Shown here one piece after another: positions 19,016 to 30,128 of a stretch of DNA of 64,000 bases. Source of the DNA: Haemophilus aegyptius. GTDB lineage: Bacteria > Pseudomonadota > Gammaproteobacteria > Enterobacterales > Pasteurellaceae. The notes below the pieces were generated by a model. That model ran no database searches and was not told where the DNA came from. It worked only from the letters and a program-made list of their open reading frames with translations. The number at the start of each line of letters is the position of its first letter. Positions within the stretch are counted from its first letter, which is position 1. The position numbers were made by a program, and so were the translations under genes. The DNA is taken from assembly GCF_900475885.1 (NCBI RefSeq), contig NZ_LS483429.1, positions 558,001-622,000 of the forward strand. The letters are read 5' to 3'.

Positions 19016-19732
19016 ATGACTCCACATATTAACGCGCCTGAAGGTGCATTTGCTGATGTTGTTTTAATGCCTGGCGATCCACTTCGTGCAAAATACATTG
19101 CAGAAACTTTTTTACAAGATGTTGTTGAAGTGACGAATGTTCGTAATATGCTTGGTTTTACTGGAACTTATAAAGGTCGTAAAATTTCTATTATGGGGCA
19201 CGGAATGGGGATTCCATCTTGCTCTATTTACGCGAAAGAATTAATCACTGAATATGGCGTGAAAAAAATTATCCGTGTAGGTTCTTGTGGTGCAGTTCGT
19301 ATGGACGTGAAAGTGCGCGATGTGATTATCGGTTTAGGTGCATGTACTGATTCAAAAGTAAACCGTATTCGTTTCAAAGATAACGACTTTGCAGCTATTG
19401 CTGACTTCGATATGGCACAAGCTGCTGTTCAAGCTGCAAAAGCAAAAGGCAAAGCTGTTCGTGTCGGTAATTTATTCTCAGCGGATTTATTCTATACACC
19501 CGATGTAGAAATGTTCGATGTAATGGAAAAATACGGCATTTTAGGTGTGGAAATGGAAGCTGCTGGAATTTATGGTGTGGCTGCAGAATATGGTGCAAAA
19601 GCATTAACGATTTGTACTGTTTCTGATCACATTCGTACTCACGAACAAACCACGGCAGAAGAACGTCAATTAACATTCAATGATATGATTGAAATTGCGT
19701 TAGATTCAGTATTAATTGGTGATGCACAGTAA
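19016..19732 (+). CDS. deoD: purine nucleoside phosphorylase
   Basis: Cleaves purine (deoxy)nucleosides with phosphate to base and (deoxy)ribose 1-phosphate. It has 238 residues, typical of the hexameric bacterial DeoD. The N-terminal phosphate site [28 protein letters not shown] and [14 protein letters not shown] are intact. SDH near the end ([10 protein letters not shown]) carries the catalytic aspartate. It lies 83 bp after nupC. Its 3' flank overlaps the rplK promoter region. Confidence 0.97.
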   Translation: MTPHINAPEGAFADVVLMPGDPLRAKYIAETFLQDVVEVTNVRNMLGFTGTYKGRKISIMGHGMGIPSCSIYAKELITEYGVKKIIRVGSCGAVRMDVKVRDVIIGLGACTDSKVNRIRFKDNDFAAIADFDMAQAAVQAAKAKGKAVRVGNLFSADLFYTPDVEMFDVMEKYGILGVEMEAAGIYGVAAEYGAKALTICTVSDHIRTHEQTTAEERQLTFNDMIEIALDSVLIGDAQ

Positions 19733-19757
19733 TTCTTATAGTGGATTTAAGAAGTGC

Positions 19758-19786
19758 TTGAAAAACAACCGCACTTTTTATATAAT
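19758..19786 (+). promoter_or_regulatory. rplKA promoter
   Basis: TTGAAA (19758-19763), a 17-bp spacer and TATAAT (19781-19786) form a near-consensus sigma-70 promoter about 118 bp before rplK. An uptake signal lies in the spacer (19768-19776). Together with AAGTGC at 19752-19757 it can also fold into a bulged hairpin followed by TTTTTA, which may terminate deoD transcription. Confidence 0.85.
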
Positions 19787-19797
19787 CGGCGCCCATT

Positions 19798-19846
19798 ATG
19801 AGCCGTTCGCGGCTCATATTTTTGTGTGGTGCAATGAATTTTGCAC
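19798..19846 (+). promoter_or_regulatory. structured 5' leader of rplK
   Basis: Just downstream of the expected start, ATGAGCCG (19798-19805) and CGGCTCAT (19810-19817) form a perfect stem with a TTCG loop followed by ATTTTT. A second stem, GTGCAA (19829-19834) with TTGCAC (19841-19846), follows. E. coli L1 represses its own operon through a leader RNA structure ahead of L11. A similar L1 target or an attenuator is plausible here, but neither is shown by the sequence alone. Confidence 0.55.
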
Positions 19847-19903
19847 TAAAAATTATCGGGGAGCTATTTAATAGCGTTATTACCCAATTAGAGGAAAACT
19901 AAA

Positions 19904-20332
19904 ATGGCAAAAAAAGTCCAAGCCTATGTTAAGTTGCAAGTTGCAGCTGGTATGGCTAACCCATCACCACCAGTTGGTCCTGCATTAGGTCAGCAAGGTG
20001 TGAACATTATGGAATTCTGTAAAGCATTCAACGCTCGTACTGAGAGCTTAGAAAAAGGTTTACCAATTCCAGTTGTTATCACTGTATATGCAGACCGTTC
20101 ATTTACTTTCGTCACTAAAACTCCACCAGCAGCAGTATTATTGAAAAAAGCTGCAGGTATCAAATCTGGTTCTGGTAAACCGAACAAAGATAAAGTGGGT
20201 AAAGTAACTTTAGATCAAGTTCGTCAAATCGCTGAAACTAAAGCAGCAGATATGACTGGTGCGTCTATCGAAACCAAAATGAAATCAATTGCTGGTACTG
20301 CTCGCTCTATGGGCTTAGTGGTGGAGGAATAA
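19904..20332 (+). CDS. rplK: 50S ribosomal protein L11
   Basis: L11 forms the base of the ribosomal stalk and binds 23S rRNA at the GTPase centre. It has 142 residues, the usual length. It starts [22 protein letters not shown] with the proline-rich hinge, followed by [19 protein letters not shown]; the C-terminal rRNA-binding domain ends [18 protein letters not shown] precedes the ATG. rplA follows after four bases. The usual upstream partners secE and nusG are not next to it: deoD is. Confidence 0.98.
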
Positions 20333-20336
20333 TACG

Positions 20337-21026
20337 ATGGCTAAATTGACTAAAAAAATGAAAGCAATCAAAGCTGGCGTAGATTCTACTAAAGCATACG
20401 AAATTAACGAAGCGATCGCGGTATTAAAACAATTCGCAACCGCTAAATTCGTAGAAAGTGTTGATGTTGCAGTAAACCTAGGTATCGATCCTCGTAAATC
20501 TGATCAAAACGTTCGTGGTGCAACTGTATTACCACACGGTACTGGTCGTGAAGTACGTGTAGCTGTGTTCACTCAAGGTGCTAACGCAGATGCAGCTAAA
20601 GAAGCTGGTGCTGATTTAGTGGGTATGGAAGATTTAGCAGAGCAAATCAAAAAAGGCGAAATGAACTTTGATGTTGTTATCGCTTCTCCTGATGCAATGC
20701 GTGTTGTTGGTCAATTAGGTCAAGTATTAGGTCCACGTGGTTTAATGCCAAACCCTAAAGTTGGTACTGTAACACCAAACGTTGCTGAAGCAGTTAAAAA
20801 TGCTAAATCTGGTCAGATCCGTTATCGTAATGATAAAAACGGTATTATCCACACCACTATCGGTAAAGCAAACTTCTCTGAAGTTCAATTAAAAGAAAAC
20901 CTTCAAGCATTATTGGCTGCTTTAAATAAAGCAAAACCAACTACTGCTAAAGGTATTTTCATCAAGAAAGTAAGCATCTCTACCACTATGGGTGCAGGTG
21001 TTGCTGTTGATCAAGCTTCTTTATAA
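20337..21026 (+). CDS. rplA: 50S ribosomal protein L1
   Basis: L1 binds 23S rRNA at the mobile L1 stalk and in E. coli also represses the L11-L1 operon. It has 229 residues (E. coli 234). The family signature region, around [18 protein letters not shown] and [16 protein letters not shown], is present. It is four bases after rplK and ahead of a strong terminator, so the operon ends here and does not continue into rplJ-rplL-rpoB. Confidence 0.98.
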
Positions 21027-21047
21027 TTTAAAGAATTGATAGATTTT

Positions 21048-21080
21048 AAACCGCACTTTTTGAAAGTGCGGTTTTTTATT
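21048..21080 (+). terminator. rplKA terminator from an inverted uptake-signal pair
   Basis: AAACCGCACTTT (21048-21059) and AAAGTGCGGTTT (21063-21074) form a perfect 12-bp stem with a three-base loop and a T run to 21080. Both arms contain exact uptake signals. It isolates rplKA from rpoBC. Confidence 0.92.
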
Positions 21081-21108
21081 TCATAAAATTTCTAAATAAT
21101 TTTTCAAC

Positions 21109-21137
21109 TTGACGAGAAAGCTGCATTCATTTAAAAT
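21109..21137 (+). promoter_or_regulatory. rpoBC promoter
   Basis: TTGACG (21109-21114), 17 bp, TAAAAT (21132-21137) is a strong sigma-70 promoter. It lies just downstream of the rplA terminator and about 270 bp ahead of rpoB, so rpoBC has its own promoter here. Confidence 0.8.
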
Positions 21138-21408
21138 TTACCGCCTTAAAATTAGCAAAGATTTAGATTGATTTTTAATCAATTTTGACCTTTTATTGCT
21201 TAATTTAACCGTGTTTTTGATAGAAAGCACATCCACACAATGACAAATTCACCGTTATTTGTCGTTGTTTTGCTCAAGTTGTCGTTCTATGTAATTTGAG
21301 TTGTCACCCCACTATAGAAGTAAGGTTCAGAGTGCGGTCATTTTAACGGTCATTCACGTCACAGTTAGTTTGTGGCTAGGTCACTGAACAGTTAGCAGAG
21401 GAAAACCA
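21138..21408 (+). other. long 5' leader of rpoB
   Basis: About 265 bp without an ORF of note separate the promoter from the rpoB start codon. A small hairpin, ATTGAT/ATCAAT, is at 21167-21183. ACAGTTAG occurs twice (21361-21368 and 21388-21395). GTTCAG (21325-21330) can pair with CTGAAC (21384-21389) just ahead of the ribosome-binding site. A post-transcriptional control leader is possible; nothing here matches a riboswitch I know. Confidence 0.5.
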
Positions 21409-24400
21409 ATGGGTTACTCCTATTCTGAAAAAAAACGAATTCGTAAAGATTTCGGTAAACGTCCGCAAGTTTTAAATGTTCCTTATTTATTAACCATTCA
21501 GTTGGATTCTTTTGATAAATTTATTCAAAAAGATCCTGAAGGTCAGCAAGGTTTAGAAGCGGCATTCCGTTCTGTATTCCCTATTGTCAGTAATAATGGC
21601 TATACAGAATTACAATATGTAGATTATCGTTTAGAAGAGCCAGAGTTTGATGTACGTGAGTGCCAAATTCGTGGCTCAACTTATGCAGCAGGCTTACGTG
21701 TAAAATTACGTTTAGTGAGCTACGATAAAGAATCTTCTTCACGCGCAGTTAAAGATATTAAAGAAAATGAAGTTTATATGGGGGAAATCCCATTAATGAC
21801 GGATAACGGTACTTTTGTAATTAATGGTACCGAGCGTGTTATCGTTTCACAATTACACCGTAGTCCAGGTGTATTCTTTGATTCTGACAAAGGTAAAACC
21901 CATTCTTCAGGTAAAGTGCTTTATAACGCACGCATTATTCCTTACCGTGGTTCTTGGTTAGATTTTGAATTCGATCCAAAAGATAACTTATTTGCGCGCA
22001 TTGACCGTCGTCGTAAATTACCGGCAACAATCATTCTTCGTGCATTAGGCTACACCACTGAAGAAATCTTAAACTTATTCTTTGATAAAATTACCTTTGA
22101 AATCGCTGGCGATAAATTGTTAATGACTTTAGTGCCAGAACGTTTACGTGGTGAAACGGCTTCTTTTGATATTGAAGCAAATGGCAAAGTGTATGTTGAA
22201 CGTGGTCGTCGCATCACTGCTCGTCACATTAAAGCATTAGAAAAAGATAATATCTCACAAGTAGTTGTGCCTTCTGAATATATTTTAGGTAAAGTTGCGT
22301 CGAAAGATTATGTTGATTTAGAGTCTGGCGAAATTATTTGTCCTGCAAATGGCGAAATTTCGTTAGAAACCCTCGCAAAATTAGCACAAGCTGGTTACAC
22401 CACGATCGAAACTTTATTTACTAATGATTTAGATTATGGTCCATATATTTCTGAAACGCTACGTGTCGATCCAACTTATGACAAAACTAGTGCGCTTTAC
22501 GAAATTTATCGTATGATGCGTCCGGGCGAGCCACCAACACCAGAATCTTCAGAAGTGTTATTCAATAATTTATTCTTCTCTGCAGAACGTTATGATTTAT
22601 CTACAGTAGGTCGTATGAAGTTCAACCGTTCTTTAGCTTTTCCAGAAGGGGAAGGTGCGGGTATTTTAAGCAATGAAGATATTATTGCGGTAATGCGTAA
22701 ATTGATCGACATCCGTAATGGTCGTGGCGAAGTAGACGATATTGACCATTTGGGTAACCGTCGTATCCGTAGCGTGGGCGAAATGGCTGAAAACCAATTC
22801 CGTATCGGTTTAGTGCGTGTTGAAAGAGCGGTCAAAGAACGTCTATCTTTAGGCGATTTAGATGCGATCACGCCACAAGACTTAATTAACCCGAAACCGA
22901 TTTCTGCGGCAGTAAAAGAATTCTTTGGTTCTTCACAGCTTTCGCAATTTATGGATCAAAACAACCCATTGTCAGAAGTGACACACAAACGTCGTATTTC
23001 TGCATTAGGTCCAGGCGGTTTAACGCGTGAGCGTGCAGGCTTTGAAGTGCGTGACGTACATAATACTCACTATGGTCGTTTATGTCCGATTGAAACCCCT
23101 GAAGGTCCAAACATCGGTTTGATCAACTCACTTTCTGCTTTTGCACGTACTAATGATTATGGTTTCTTAGAAACACCATATCGTAAAGTGGTTGATGGTC
23201 AAGTTACTGAAGAAATTGAATACTTATCTGTAATTGATGAAGCAAACTACATCATTGCACAGGCAAACTCAAACTTAGACGAAAATAACCGTTTTACTGA
23301 TGCTTTCGTTACTGCTCGTGGTGAACGTGGTGAATCTGGTTTATATAAACCTGAAGATATTCACTATATGGATGTTTCGACACAACAAGTGGTATCTGTT
23401 GCGGCTGCATTAATTCCATTCCTTGAGCATGACGATGCGAACCGTGCGTTGATGGGTGCGAACATGCAACGTCAAGCAGTTCCAACATTACGTGCGGATA
23501 AACCATTAGTTGGTACAGGTATGGAAAAACCAATCGCACTTGACTCAGGTGTTGCGGTTGTTGCAAAACGTGGTGGTACCGTTCAGTACGTTGATGCGTC
23601 TCGTATTGTGATTAAAGTAAATGAAGATGAGACCATTGCAGGTGAAGCTGGTATTGATATTTATAATTTAATTAAATACACTCGCTCTAACCAAAATACT
23701 TGTATTAACCAAATTCCTTGTGTGAATTTAGGCGATCCAATTAATCGTGGCGAAGTATTAGCAGATGGTCCTTCAACTGATTTAGGGGAACTTGCATTAG
23801 GTCAAAATATTCGCGTAGCGTTCATGCCTTGGAACGGCTATAACTTTGAAGACTCAATGTTAGTTTCTGAACGTGTTGTTCAACAAGACCGTTTCACTAC
23901 CATCCATATTCAAGAATTATCTTGTGTTGCGCGTGATACTAAGTTAGGTGCAGAAGAAATTACTGTGGATATTCCAAACGTAGGTGAATCAGCGTTAAGC
24001 AAACTTGATGAATCTGGTATCGTTTATGTCGGCGCTGAGGTTAAAGGTGGCGACATCTTAGTAGGTAAAGTAACCCCTAAAGGCGAAACTCAATTAACCC
24101 CAGAAGAAAAATTGTTACGTGCAATCTTTGGGGAAAAAGCTTCCGATGTGAAAGATTCTTCATTACGCGTGCCAAATGGTACATCAGGTACGGTTATTGA
24201 TGTTCAAGTCTTCACTCGTGACGGCGTAGAAAAAGATAAACGTGCATTAGAAATCGAAGAAATGCAACTTCGTGAAGCGAAAAAAGATTTAACTGAAGAG
24301 TTAGAGATTTTAGAAGCTGGTTTATTTGCTCGTGTGCGTAATCTTCTTATTTCTAGTGGTGCGGATGCGGCGCAATTAGATAAAGTAGAGCGTACTAAAT

Positions 24401-25440
24401 GGTTAGAACAAACCATTGCAGATGAAGAAAAACAAAACCAATTAGAACAGCTTGCTGAGCAATACGAAGAACTTCGTAAAGAGTTTGAACATAAACTTGA
24501 AGTGAAACGTAAGAAAATCATTAAAGGCGATGATCTTGCACCAGGCGTATTAAAAGTGGTGAAAGTTTACCTTGCAGTGAAACGTCAAATCCAGCCGGGG
24601 GATAAAATGGCGGGTCGTCACGGTAACAAAGGTGTTATCTCGAAAATTAACCCAGTTGAAGATATGCCATACGATGAAAATGGTCAGCCAGTTGAAATCG
24701 TATTAAACCCACTGGGCGTACCGTCTCGTATGAACATCGGTCAGATCCTTGAAACTCACTTAGGTTTAGCGGCAAAAGGTATTGGTGATCAAATCAATGC
24801 AATGCTTAAACAAAAACAAGAAGTGGAAAAATTACGTAGCTATATCCAAAAAGCATACGATTTATTAGGTAATGGTTCACAAAAAGTGGATTTAAGCACC
24901 TTTACTGATGAAGAAGTATTGCGTTTAGCGGGAAATTTACGTAAGGGCTTACCAGTTGCAACGCCAGTGTTCGATGGTGCAGACGAAGCGGAAATCAAAG
25001 AGCTATTAAAACTTGGTGGATTACCAACTTCAGGTCAAATCACCCTTTACGATGGTCGTACTGGCGAGAAATTTGAACGTCCAGTAACCGTGGGTTATAT
25101 GTACATGCTAAAATTGAACCACTTAGTTGATGATAAAATGCACGCTCGTTCAACAGGTTCTTATAGCCTTGTTACACAACAGCCATTGGGTGGTAAAGCT
25201 CAATTCGGTGGCCAACGTTTCGGTGAGATGGAGGTATGGGCACTTGAAGCATATGGTGCAGCCTACACCTTACAAGAAATGCTAACTGTGAAATCCGATG
25301 ATGTGAATGGTCGTACGAAGATGTATAAAAATATCGTAAGTGGCAACCAACATATGGACCCAGGCACACCGGAATCTTTCAACGTAATTATGAAAGAAAT
25401 CCGCTCACTTGGTTTAAATATCGAGTTAGACGAAGAGTAA
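21409..25440 (+). CDS. rpoB: RNA polymerase beta subunit
   Basis: The second-largest core subunit of RNA polymerase, forming much of the catalytic cleft and the rifampicin pocket. It has 1343 residues (E. coli 1342). The start [19 protein letters not shown], the rifampicin region with [15 protein letters not shown] and [14 protein letters not shown], and the C-terminal [13 protein letters not shown] are all intact. The rifampicin-region residues look like the wild-type sensitive form. AGAGGA precedes the ATG. No exact uptake signal was found in its 4 kb. rplJ and rplL are not upstream. Confidence 0.99.
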   Translation: MGYSYSEKKRIRKDFGKRPQVLNVPYLLTIQLDSFDKFIQKDPEGQQGLEAAFRSVFPIVSNNGYTELQYVDYRLEEPEFDVRECQIRGSTYAAGLRVKLRLVSYDKESSSRAVKDIKENEVYMGEIPLMTDNGTFVINGTERVIVSQLHRSPGVFFDSDKGKTHSSGKVLYNARIIPYRGSWLDFEFDPKDNLFARIDRRRKLPATIILRALGYTTEEILNLFFDKITFEIAGDKLLMTLVPERLRGETASFDIEANGKVYVERGRRITARHIKALEKDNISQVVVPSEYILGKVASKDYVDLESGEIICPANGEISLETLAKLAQAGYTTIETLFTNDLDYGPYISETLRVDPTYDKTSALYEIYRMMRPGEPPTPESSEVLFNNLFFSAERYDLSTVGRMKFNRSLAFPEGEGAGILSNEDIIAVMRKLIDIRNGRGEVDDIDHLGNRRIRSVGEMAENQFRIGLVRVERAVKERLSLGDLDAITPQDLINPKPISAAVKEFFGSSQLSQFMDQNNPLSEVTHKRRISALGPGGLTRERAGFEVRDVHNTHYGRLCPIETPEGPNIGLINSLSAFARTNDYGFLETPYRKVVDGQVTEEIEYLSVIDEANYIIAQANSNLDENNRFTDAFVTARGERGESGLYKPEDIHYMDVSTQQVVSVAAALIPFLEHDDANRALMGANMQRQAVPTLRADKPLVGTGMEKPIALDSGVAVVAKRGGTVQYVDASRIVIKVNEDETIAGEAGIDIYNLIKYTRSNQNTCINQIPCVNLGDPINRGEVLADGPSTDLGELALGQNIRVAFMPWNGYNFEDSMLVSERVVQQDRFTTIHIQELSCVARDTKLGAEEITVDIPNVGESALSKLDESGIVYVGAEVKGGDILVGKVTPKGETQLTPEEKLLRAIFGEKASDVKDSSLRVPNGTSGTVIDVQVFTRDGVEKDKRALEIEEMQLREAKKDLTEELEILEAGLFARVRNLLISSGADAAQLDKVERTKWLEQTIADEEKQNQLEQLAEQYEELRKEFEHKLEVKRKKIIKGDDLAPGVLKVVKVYLAVKRQIQPGDKMAGRHGNKGVISKINPVEDMPYDENGQPVEIVLNPLGVPSRMNIGQILETHLGLAAKGIGDQINAMLKQKQEVEKLRSYIQKAYDLLGNGSQKVDLSTFTDEEVLRLAGNLRKGLPVATPVFDGADEAEIKELLKLGGLPTSGQITLYDGRTGEKFERPVTVGYMYMLKLNHLVDDKMHARSTGSYSLVTQQPLGGKAQFGGQRFGEMEVWALEAYGAAYTLQEMLTVKSDDVNGRTKMYKNIVSGNQHMDPGTPESFNVIMKEIRSLGLNIELDEE

Positions 25441-25470
25441 TCACTGATTACTATAAATGGTGCTGATCCC

Positions 25471-25585
25471 TTGGCTCCACCCGTTTACGGGGGGAGCTGG
25501 CGCGAAGCGACTGAGGGGGGATTTATATCCTAAGCCCCCTTCCGCCCTTCGGGCACCTTCCCCCGCAAAGCAGGGGAAGGCAAGA
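25471..25585 (+). repeat. GC-rich palindromic dispersed repeat, copy B (inside rpoBC)
   Basis: A GC-rich block made of three or four hairpins. A stem of GGCTCC with GGGAGC lies near 25471-25498, GCCC-TTC-GGGC near 25544-25554, and CCTTCCCC/GGGGAAGG at about 25556-25580. Bases 25532-25564 are identical to 9667-9699 in copy A, and the surrounding hairpin plan is shared but diverged. It sits in the 244-bp gap between rpoB and rpoC in the transcribed strand's orientation. Confidence 0.85.
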
Positions 25586-25615
25586 GGAACAACAACATAA
25601 GATTTGAAATCGCCG

Positions 25616-25654
25616 AAGTGCGGTCAAAATTCTCCGAAATTTTTAACCGCACTT
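25616..25654 (+). repeat. inverted uptake-signal pair ahead of rpoC
   Basis: AAGTGCGGT (25616-25624) and ACCGCACTT (25646-25654) face each other across 21 bases. They could form a hairpin, but no T run follows, so full termination inside rpoBC is unlikely. Confidence 0.85.
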
Positions 25655-25684
25655 TAAACCTTTAACTCCGACAGGAGAACATTT

Positions 25685-28600
25685 GTGAAAGACTTAGTTA
25701 AGTTTTTAAAAGCACAATCAAAAACCAGTGAAGATTTTGATGTGATTAAAATTGGGTTAGCTTCCCCAGATATGATCCGTTCTTGGTCATTTGGTGAAGT
25801 GAAGAAACCTGAAACCATTAACTACCGTACGTTCAAACCTGAACGTGATGGTCTTTTCTGTGCGCGTATCTTCGGGCCTGTAAAAGATTACGAATGTTTA
25901 TGTGGTAAATATAAACGTTTAAAACACCGTGGTGTGATTTGTGAAAAATGTGGTGTTGAAGTCACTCAAACTAAAGTTCGTCGTGAACGTATGGGTCATA
26001 TTGAACTTGCATCGCCAGTTGCACATATTTGGTTCTTAAAATCATTGCCGTCTCGTATCGGTTTACTTTTAGATATGCCATTGCGCGATATCGAACGTGT
26101 ACTTTATTTTGAAATGTACATCGTGACCGAACCTGGTATGACGGACTTAGAGCGCGGTCAATTATTAACAGAGGAACAATACCTTGACGCTGAAGATCGT
26201 TGGCAAGATGAATTTGAAGCGAAAATGGGTGCCGAAGCGATTCAAGATCTCTTAAAAGGTATGGATCTTGAATCTGAATATGAAAAATTACGTGAAGAAT
26301 TACAAGAAACTAACTCTGAAACTAAACGTAAAAAAATCACTAAACGCTTAAAATTATTAGAAGCATTTGTTCAATCTGGTAATAAACCAGAATGGATGGT
26401 TATGACGGTACTGCCAGTTCTTCCACCAGATTTACGCCCATTAGTACCACTTGATGGTGGTCGTTTTGCGACTTCAGATCTGAATGATTTATATCGTCGT
26501 GTGATCAACCGTAACAACCGTTTAAAACGTTTATTAGATTTAATTGCGCCAGATATTATTGTGCGCAACGAAAAACGTATGTTACAAGAATCTGTTGATG
26601 CCTTATTAGATAATGGTCGTCGCGGTCGTGCAATTACAGGTTCTAACCGTCGCCCATTAAAATCATTAGCGGATATGATCAAAGGTAAACAAGGTCGTTT
26701 CCGTCAAAACTTATTAGGTAAACGTGTTGACTATTCAGGTCGTTCTGTAATCACTGTTGGTCCATACTTGCACTTACACCAATGTGGTTTACCTAAGAAA
26801 ATGGCATTGGAATTATTCCGTCCGTTTATCTATGCGAAATTAGAAAGCCGTGGTTATGCTACGACAATCAAAGCGGCTAAGAAAATGGTTGAGCGTGAAG
26901 ATGCGATCGTTTGGGATATTCTTGCGGAAGTTATTCGTGAACACCCAATTCTATTGAACCGTGCGCCAACACTTCACCGTTTGGGTATCCAAGCGTTTGA
27001 ACCGATCTTAATCGAAGGTAAAGCTATTCAATTACACCCACTCGTTTGTGGTGCGTTCAACGCAGACTTCGATGGTGACCAAATGGCGGTACACGTTCCA
27101 TTAACCCTTGAAGCGCAATTGGAAGCTCGTGCGTTGATGATGTCCACCAATAACGTGCTTTCTCCAGCAAACGGTGATCCTATTATCGTTCCATCACAAG
27201 ACGTGGTATTAGGTCTTTACTATATGACCCGCGAAAAAGTGAACGGTAAAGGTGAAGGTATGTTATTGCAAGATCCTCGCGAAGCTGAAAAAGCATATCG
27301 TACAGGCGAAGCAGAATTACATTCTCGCGTGAAAGTGCGTATTACTGAATATGTGAAAAATGAAGTGGGCGAATTTGATGCGAAAACCACGCTGACTAAT
27401 ACAACTATCGGTCGTGCAATCTTATGGATGATCGCGCCGAAAGGCATGCCTTATTCATTGTTCAACCAAACATTAGGTAAAAAAGCCATTTCTAAACTGA
27501 TTAACGAAGCTTATCGTCGTTTAGGTTTAAAAGAAGCGGTAATGTTCGCTGACCAAATTATGTATACCGGTTTTGCGTATGCAGCACGTTCTGGTTCATC
27601 AGTTGGTATTGATGATATGGAAATTCCAGCGAAGAAATACGAAATTATTTCTGCAGCGGAAGAAGAAGTAGCTGAGATCCAAGAACAATTCCAATCAGGT
27701 CTTGTGACGGCAGGTGAACGCTATAATAAAGTAATCGATATTTGGGCTGCCGCGAATGAGCGCGTAGCGAAAGCGATGATGGAAAACTTATCTCAAGAAG
27801 AAGTCATCAATCGCGAAGGTAATCCTGAAAAACAAGCGTCCTTTAACAGTATCTTTATGATGGCTGATTCTGGTGCGCGTGGTTCTGCAGCGCAGATTCG
27901 TCAGTTAGCAGGTATGCGTGGTTTGATGGCTCGTCCAGATGGCTCGATCATTGAAACCCCAATTACAGCAAACTTCCGTGAAGGTTTGAACGTATTACAG
28001 TACTTTATTTCAACCCACGGTGCTCGTAAAGGTTTGGCGGATACCGCATTAAAAACAGCGAACTCAGGTTACTTAACTCGTCGTTTAGTTGATGTGGCAC
28101 AAGACTTAGTGATCGTAGAAGATGACTGTGGTACGCATGAAGGCTTAGTCATGACCCCATTAATTGAAGGTGGAGATGAAAAAGTGCCACTTCGTGAATT
28201 AGTGTTAGGTCGTGTAGCTGCAGAAGATATTTTAAAACCAGGTACAGAAGAAGTATTAATTCCGCGTAACACCTTATTAGATGAAAAACTCTGTGATGTG
28301 TTGGATGCAAACTCTGTAGATAGCGTAAAAGTACGTTCTGTTGTAACTTGTGATACTGATTTTGGTGTATGTGCGAAATGTTATGGACGTGATCTTGCGC
28401 GTGGTCATTTAATCAACCAAGGCGAAGCGGTGGGCGTTATTGCCGCTCAATCTATCGGTGAGCCGGGTACACAGCTAACAATGCGTACGTTCCATATTGG
28501 TGGTGCGGCATCTGCGGCAGCGAAAGAATCTAGTGTGCAAGTTAAAAACACTGGTACAGTGCATTTAATGAATGCAAAATTCGTGACTAACGATGAAAGC

Positions 28601-29935
28601 AAACTAGTATTAACTTCTCGTAACACGGAATTAACTATTACTGATGCATTTGGTCGTACTAAAGAACATTATAAAGTGCCTTATGGTGCGGTATTAAGCA
28701 AAGGTAACGGTCAAGAAGTCACTGCAGGCGAAACTATCGCAAATTGGGATCCACATACCATGCCAGTTGTCTCTGAAGTATCTGGTTTTGTGAAATTTGT
28801 AGACATTATTGATGGTTTAACTGTGACGCGTCAAACAGATGAATTAACAGGTTTATCATCAATCGTGGTTCAAGATGTGGGTGAACGTGCAACTGCGGGT
28901 AAAGATTTACGTCCAACTATTAAATTAGTTGATGCAAATGGCAACGATATTTTCTTACCTGAAACTGATGTTCTTGCACAGTACTTCTTACCGGGTAAAG
29001 CAATTGTAAGTTTAGACGATGGCGCAGCAGTGAAAGTAGGGGAACCATTAGCACGTATTCCGCAAGAATCTGTGGGTACTAAAGATATTACTGGTGGTCT
29101 ACCACGTGTTGCGGATTTATTTGAAGCACGTAAACCAAAAGAACCCGCTATCTTAGCTGAAATTTCTGGTATCGTGTCTTTCGGTAAAGAAACCAAAGGT
29201 AAACGCCGTTTATTAATTACTCCTGCAGAAGGCGAAACTTACGAAGAAATGATTCCAAAATGGCGTCAGCTCAACGTATTTGAAGGCGAAATGGTACAAC
29301 GTGGTGACGTAATTTCTGATGGTGCTGAAACACCACATGACATTTTACGTTTACGTGGCGTGCGTGCAGTAACTGAATACATCGTGAACGAAGTGCAAGA
29401 TGTTTACCGCTTACAAGGGGTAAAAATCAACGATAAACATATCGAAGTAATTGTTCGCCAAATGTTACGTAAAGCGGTAATTACTAAAGCTTACGACTCA
29501 GAATTCCTTGAGGGAGAACAAGTCGAAGTGGCTCGCGTGAAAATTGTTAATCGCCAACGTGAAGCAGAAGGTAAACCACCAGTTGAATTTGAACGTGAAT
29601 TATTGGGTATCACTAAAGCGTCTCTTGCGACTGAATCCTTCATCTCTGCCGCATCGTTCCAAGAAACTACTCGTGTTCTTACCGAAGCAGCAGTGGCAGG
29701 TAAACGTGATGAATTGCGTGGCTTGAAAGAGAACGTAATCGTAGGTCGTTTAATCCCAGCAGGTACAGGTTTTGCGTATCATCAAAATCGTCACAAACAT
29801 CGTTTAGTTGATGATGTCGTAGCGAAATTATCTGAAGAAGATGAAGCTGCTATCGCTGATGAATTTGTTATGACTGCAGATGATGCAAGTGCGAACTTAG
29901 CTGAAATGCTTAACATGGCAGATGATGCGGAATAA
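25685..29935 (+). CDS. rpoC: RNA polymerase beta' subunit
   Basis: The largest core subunit, carrying the catalytic magnesium site. It has 1416 residues (E. coli 1407). The start is a GTG with AGGAGA ahead (25673-25678), giving the family N-terminus [11 protein letters not shown]. The first zinc-binding set ([19 protein letters not shown]) lies near residues 70-88. The catalytic [12 protein letters not shown] is near 460. The second zinc set ([13 protein letters not shown]) lies in the C-terminal half. The protein is intact to its end at DDAE. It is co-transcribed with rpoB despite the 244-bp gap filled by a dispersed repeat. Confidence 0.99.
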   Translation: MKDLVKFLKAQSKTSEDFDVIKIGLASPDMIRSWSFGEVKKPETINYRTFKPERDGLFCARIFGPVKDYECLCGKYKRLKHRGVICEKCGVEVTQTKVRRERMGHIELASPVAHIWFLKSLPSRIGLLLDMPLRDIERVLYFEMYIVTEPGMTDLERGQLLTEEQYLDAEDRWQDEFEAKMGAEAIQDLLKGMDLESEYEKLREELQETNSETKRKKITKRLKLLEAFVQSGNKPEWMVMTVLPVLPPDLRPLVPLDGGRFATSDLNDLYRRVINRNNRLKRLLDLIAPDIIVRNEKRMLQESVDALLDNGRRGRAITGSNRRPLKSLADMIKGKQGRFRQNLLGKRVDYSGRSVITVGPYLHLHQCGLPKKMALELFRPFIYAKLESRGYATTIKAAKKMVEREDAIVWDILAEVIREHPILLNRAPTLHRLGIQAFEPILIEGKAIQLHPLVCGAFNADFDGDQMAVHVPLTLEAQLEARALMMSTNNVLSPANGDPIIVPSQDVVLGLYYMTREKVNGKGEGMLLQDPREAEKAYRTGEAELHSRVKVRITEYVKNEVGEFDAKTTLTNTTIGRAILWMIAPKGMPYSLFNQTLGKKAISKLINEAYRRLGLKEAVMFADQIMYTGFAYAARSGSSVGIDDMEIPAKKYEIISAAEEEVAEIQEQFQSGLVTAGERYNKVIDIWAAANERVAKAMMENLSQEEVINREGNPEKQASFNSIFMMADSGARGSAAQIRQLAGMRGLMARPDGSIIETPITANFREGLNVLQYFISTHGARKGLADTALKTANSGYLTRRLVDVAQDLVIVEDDCGTHEGLVMTPLIEGGDEKVPLRELVLGRVAAEDILKPGTEEVLIPRNTLLDEKLCDVLDANSVDSVKVRSVVTCDTDFGVCAKCYGRDLARGHLINQGEAVGVIAAQSIGEPGTQLTMRTFHIGGAASAAAKESSVQVKNTGTVHLMNAKFVTNDESKLVLTSRNTELTITDAFGRTKEHYKVPYGAVLSKGNGQEVTAGETIANWDPHTMPVVSEVSGFVKFVDIIDGLTVTRQTDELTGLSSIVVQDVGERATAGKDLRPTIKLVDANGNDIFLPETDVLAQYFLPGKAIVSLDDGAAVKVGEPLARIPQESVGTKDITGGLPRVADLFEARKPKEPAILAEISGIVSFGKETKGKRRLLITPAEGETYEEMIPKWRQLNVFEGEMVQRGDVISDGAETPHDILRLRGVRAVTEYIVNEVQDVYRLQGVKINDKHIEVIVRQMLRKAVITKAYDSEFLEGEQVEVARVKIVNRQREAEGKPPVEFERELLGITKASLATESFISAASFQETTRVLTEAAVAGKRDELRGLKENVIVGRLIPAGTGFAYHQNRHKHRLVDDVVAKLSEEDEAAIADEFVMTADDASANLAEMLNMADDAE

Positions 29936-29952
29936 TTAATTCCCTGTATGAG

Positions 29953-29984
29953 AAAACCCGAATGAAAGTTCGGGTTTTTTATTT
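29953..29984 (+). terminator. rpoBC terminator
   Basis: AAAACCCGAA (29953-29962) and TTCGGGTTTT (29969-29978) form a perfect 10-bp stem with a six-base loop and a T run. It lies 17 bp after the rpoC stop codon. Confidence 0.92.
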
Positions 29985-29986
29985 TT

Positions 29987-30118
29987 ATGAAAATGGGTAG
30001 AGGTTTTATGCCAGAACAACAAGTATGTTTCTTCATAGAAATTCACAAAAATTTGAGACTTTTAGAAAAGTCTGTTGTTGATAGTTATGTTACACTTTGC
30101 TCATATTTTTCAAAATAA
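29987..30118 (+). CDS. 43-codon ORF in the rpoC-tehA gap, unassigned
   Basis: An open frame of 43 codons starts at ATG 29987 (further in-frame ATGs at 29993 and 30008) and ends at TAA 30116-30118, eleven bases before tehA. The predicted peptide starts MKMGRGFMPEQQVCFF and ends CSYFSK; I do not recognise it. No good ribosome-binding site precedes it, as the T run of the rpoBC terminator lies there. It may be chance, a leader peptide, or a scrap of genes once present in this gap. Confidence 0.2.
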   Translation: MKMGRGFMPEQQVCFFIEIHKNLRLLEKSVVDSYVTLCSYFSK

Positions 30119-30128
30119 GGATCATACT

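Noticed and set aside
25616-25654. inverted uptake-signal pair as a terminator between rpoB and rpoC
   Set aside because: No T run follows and termination here would uncouple essential subunits; annotated only as a repeat.
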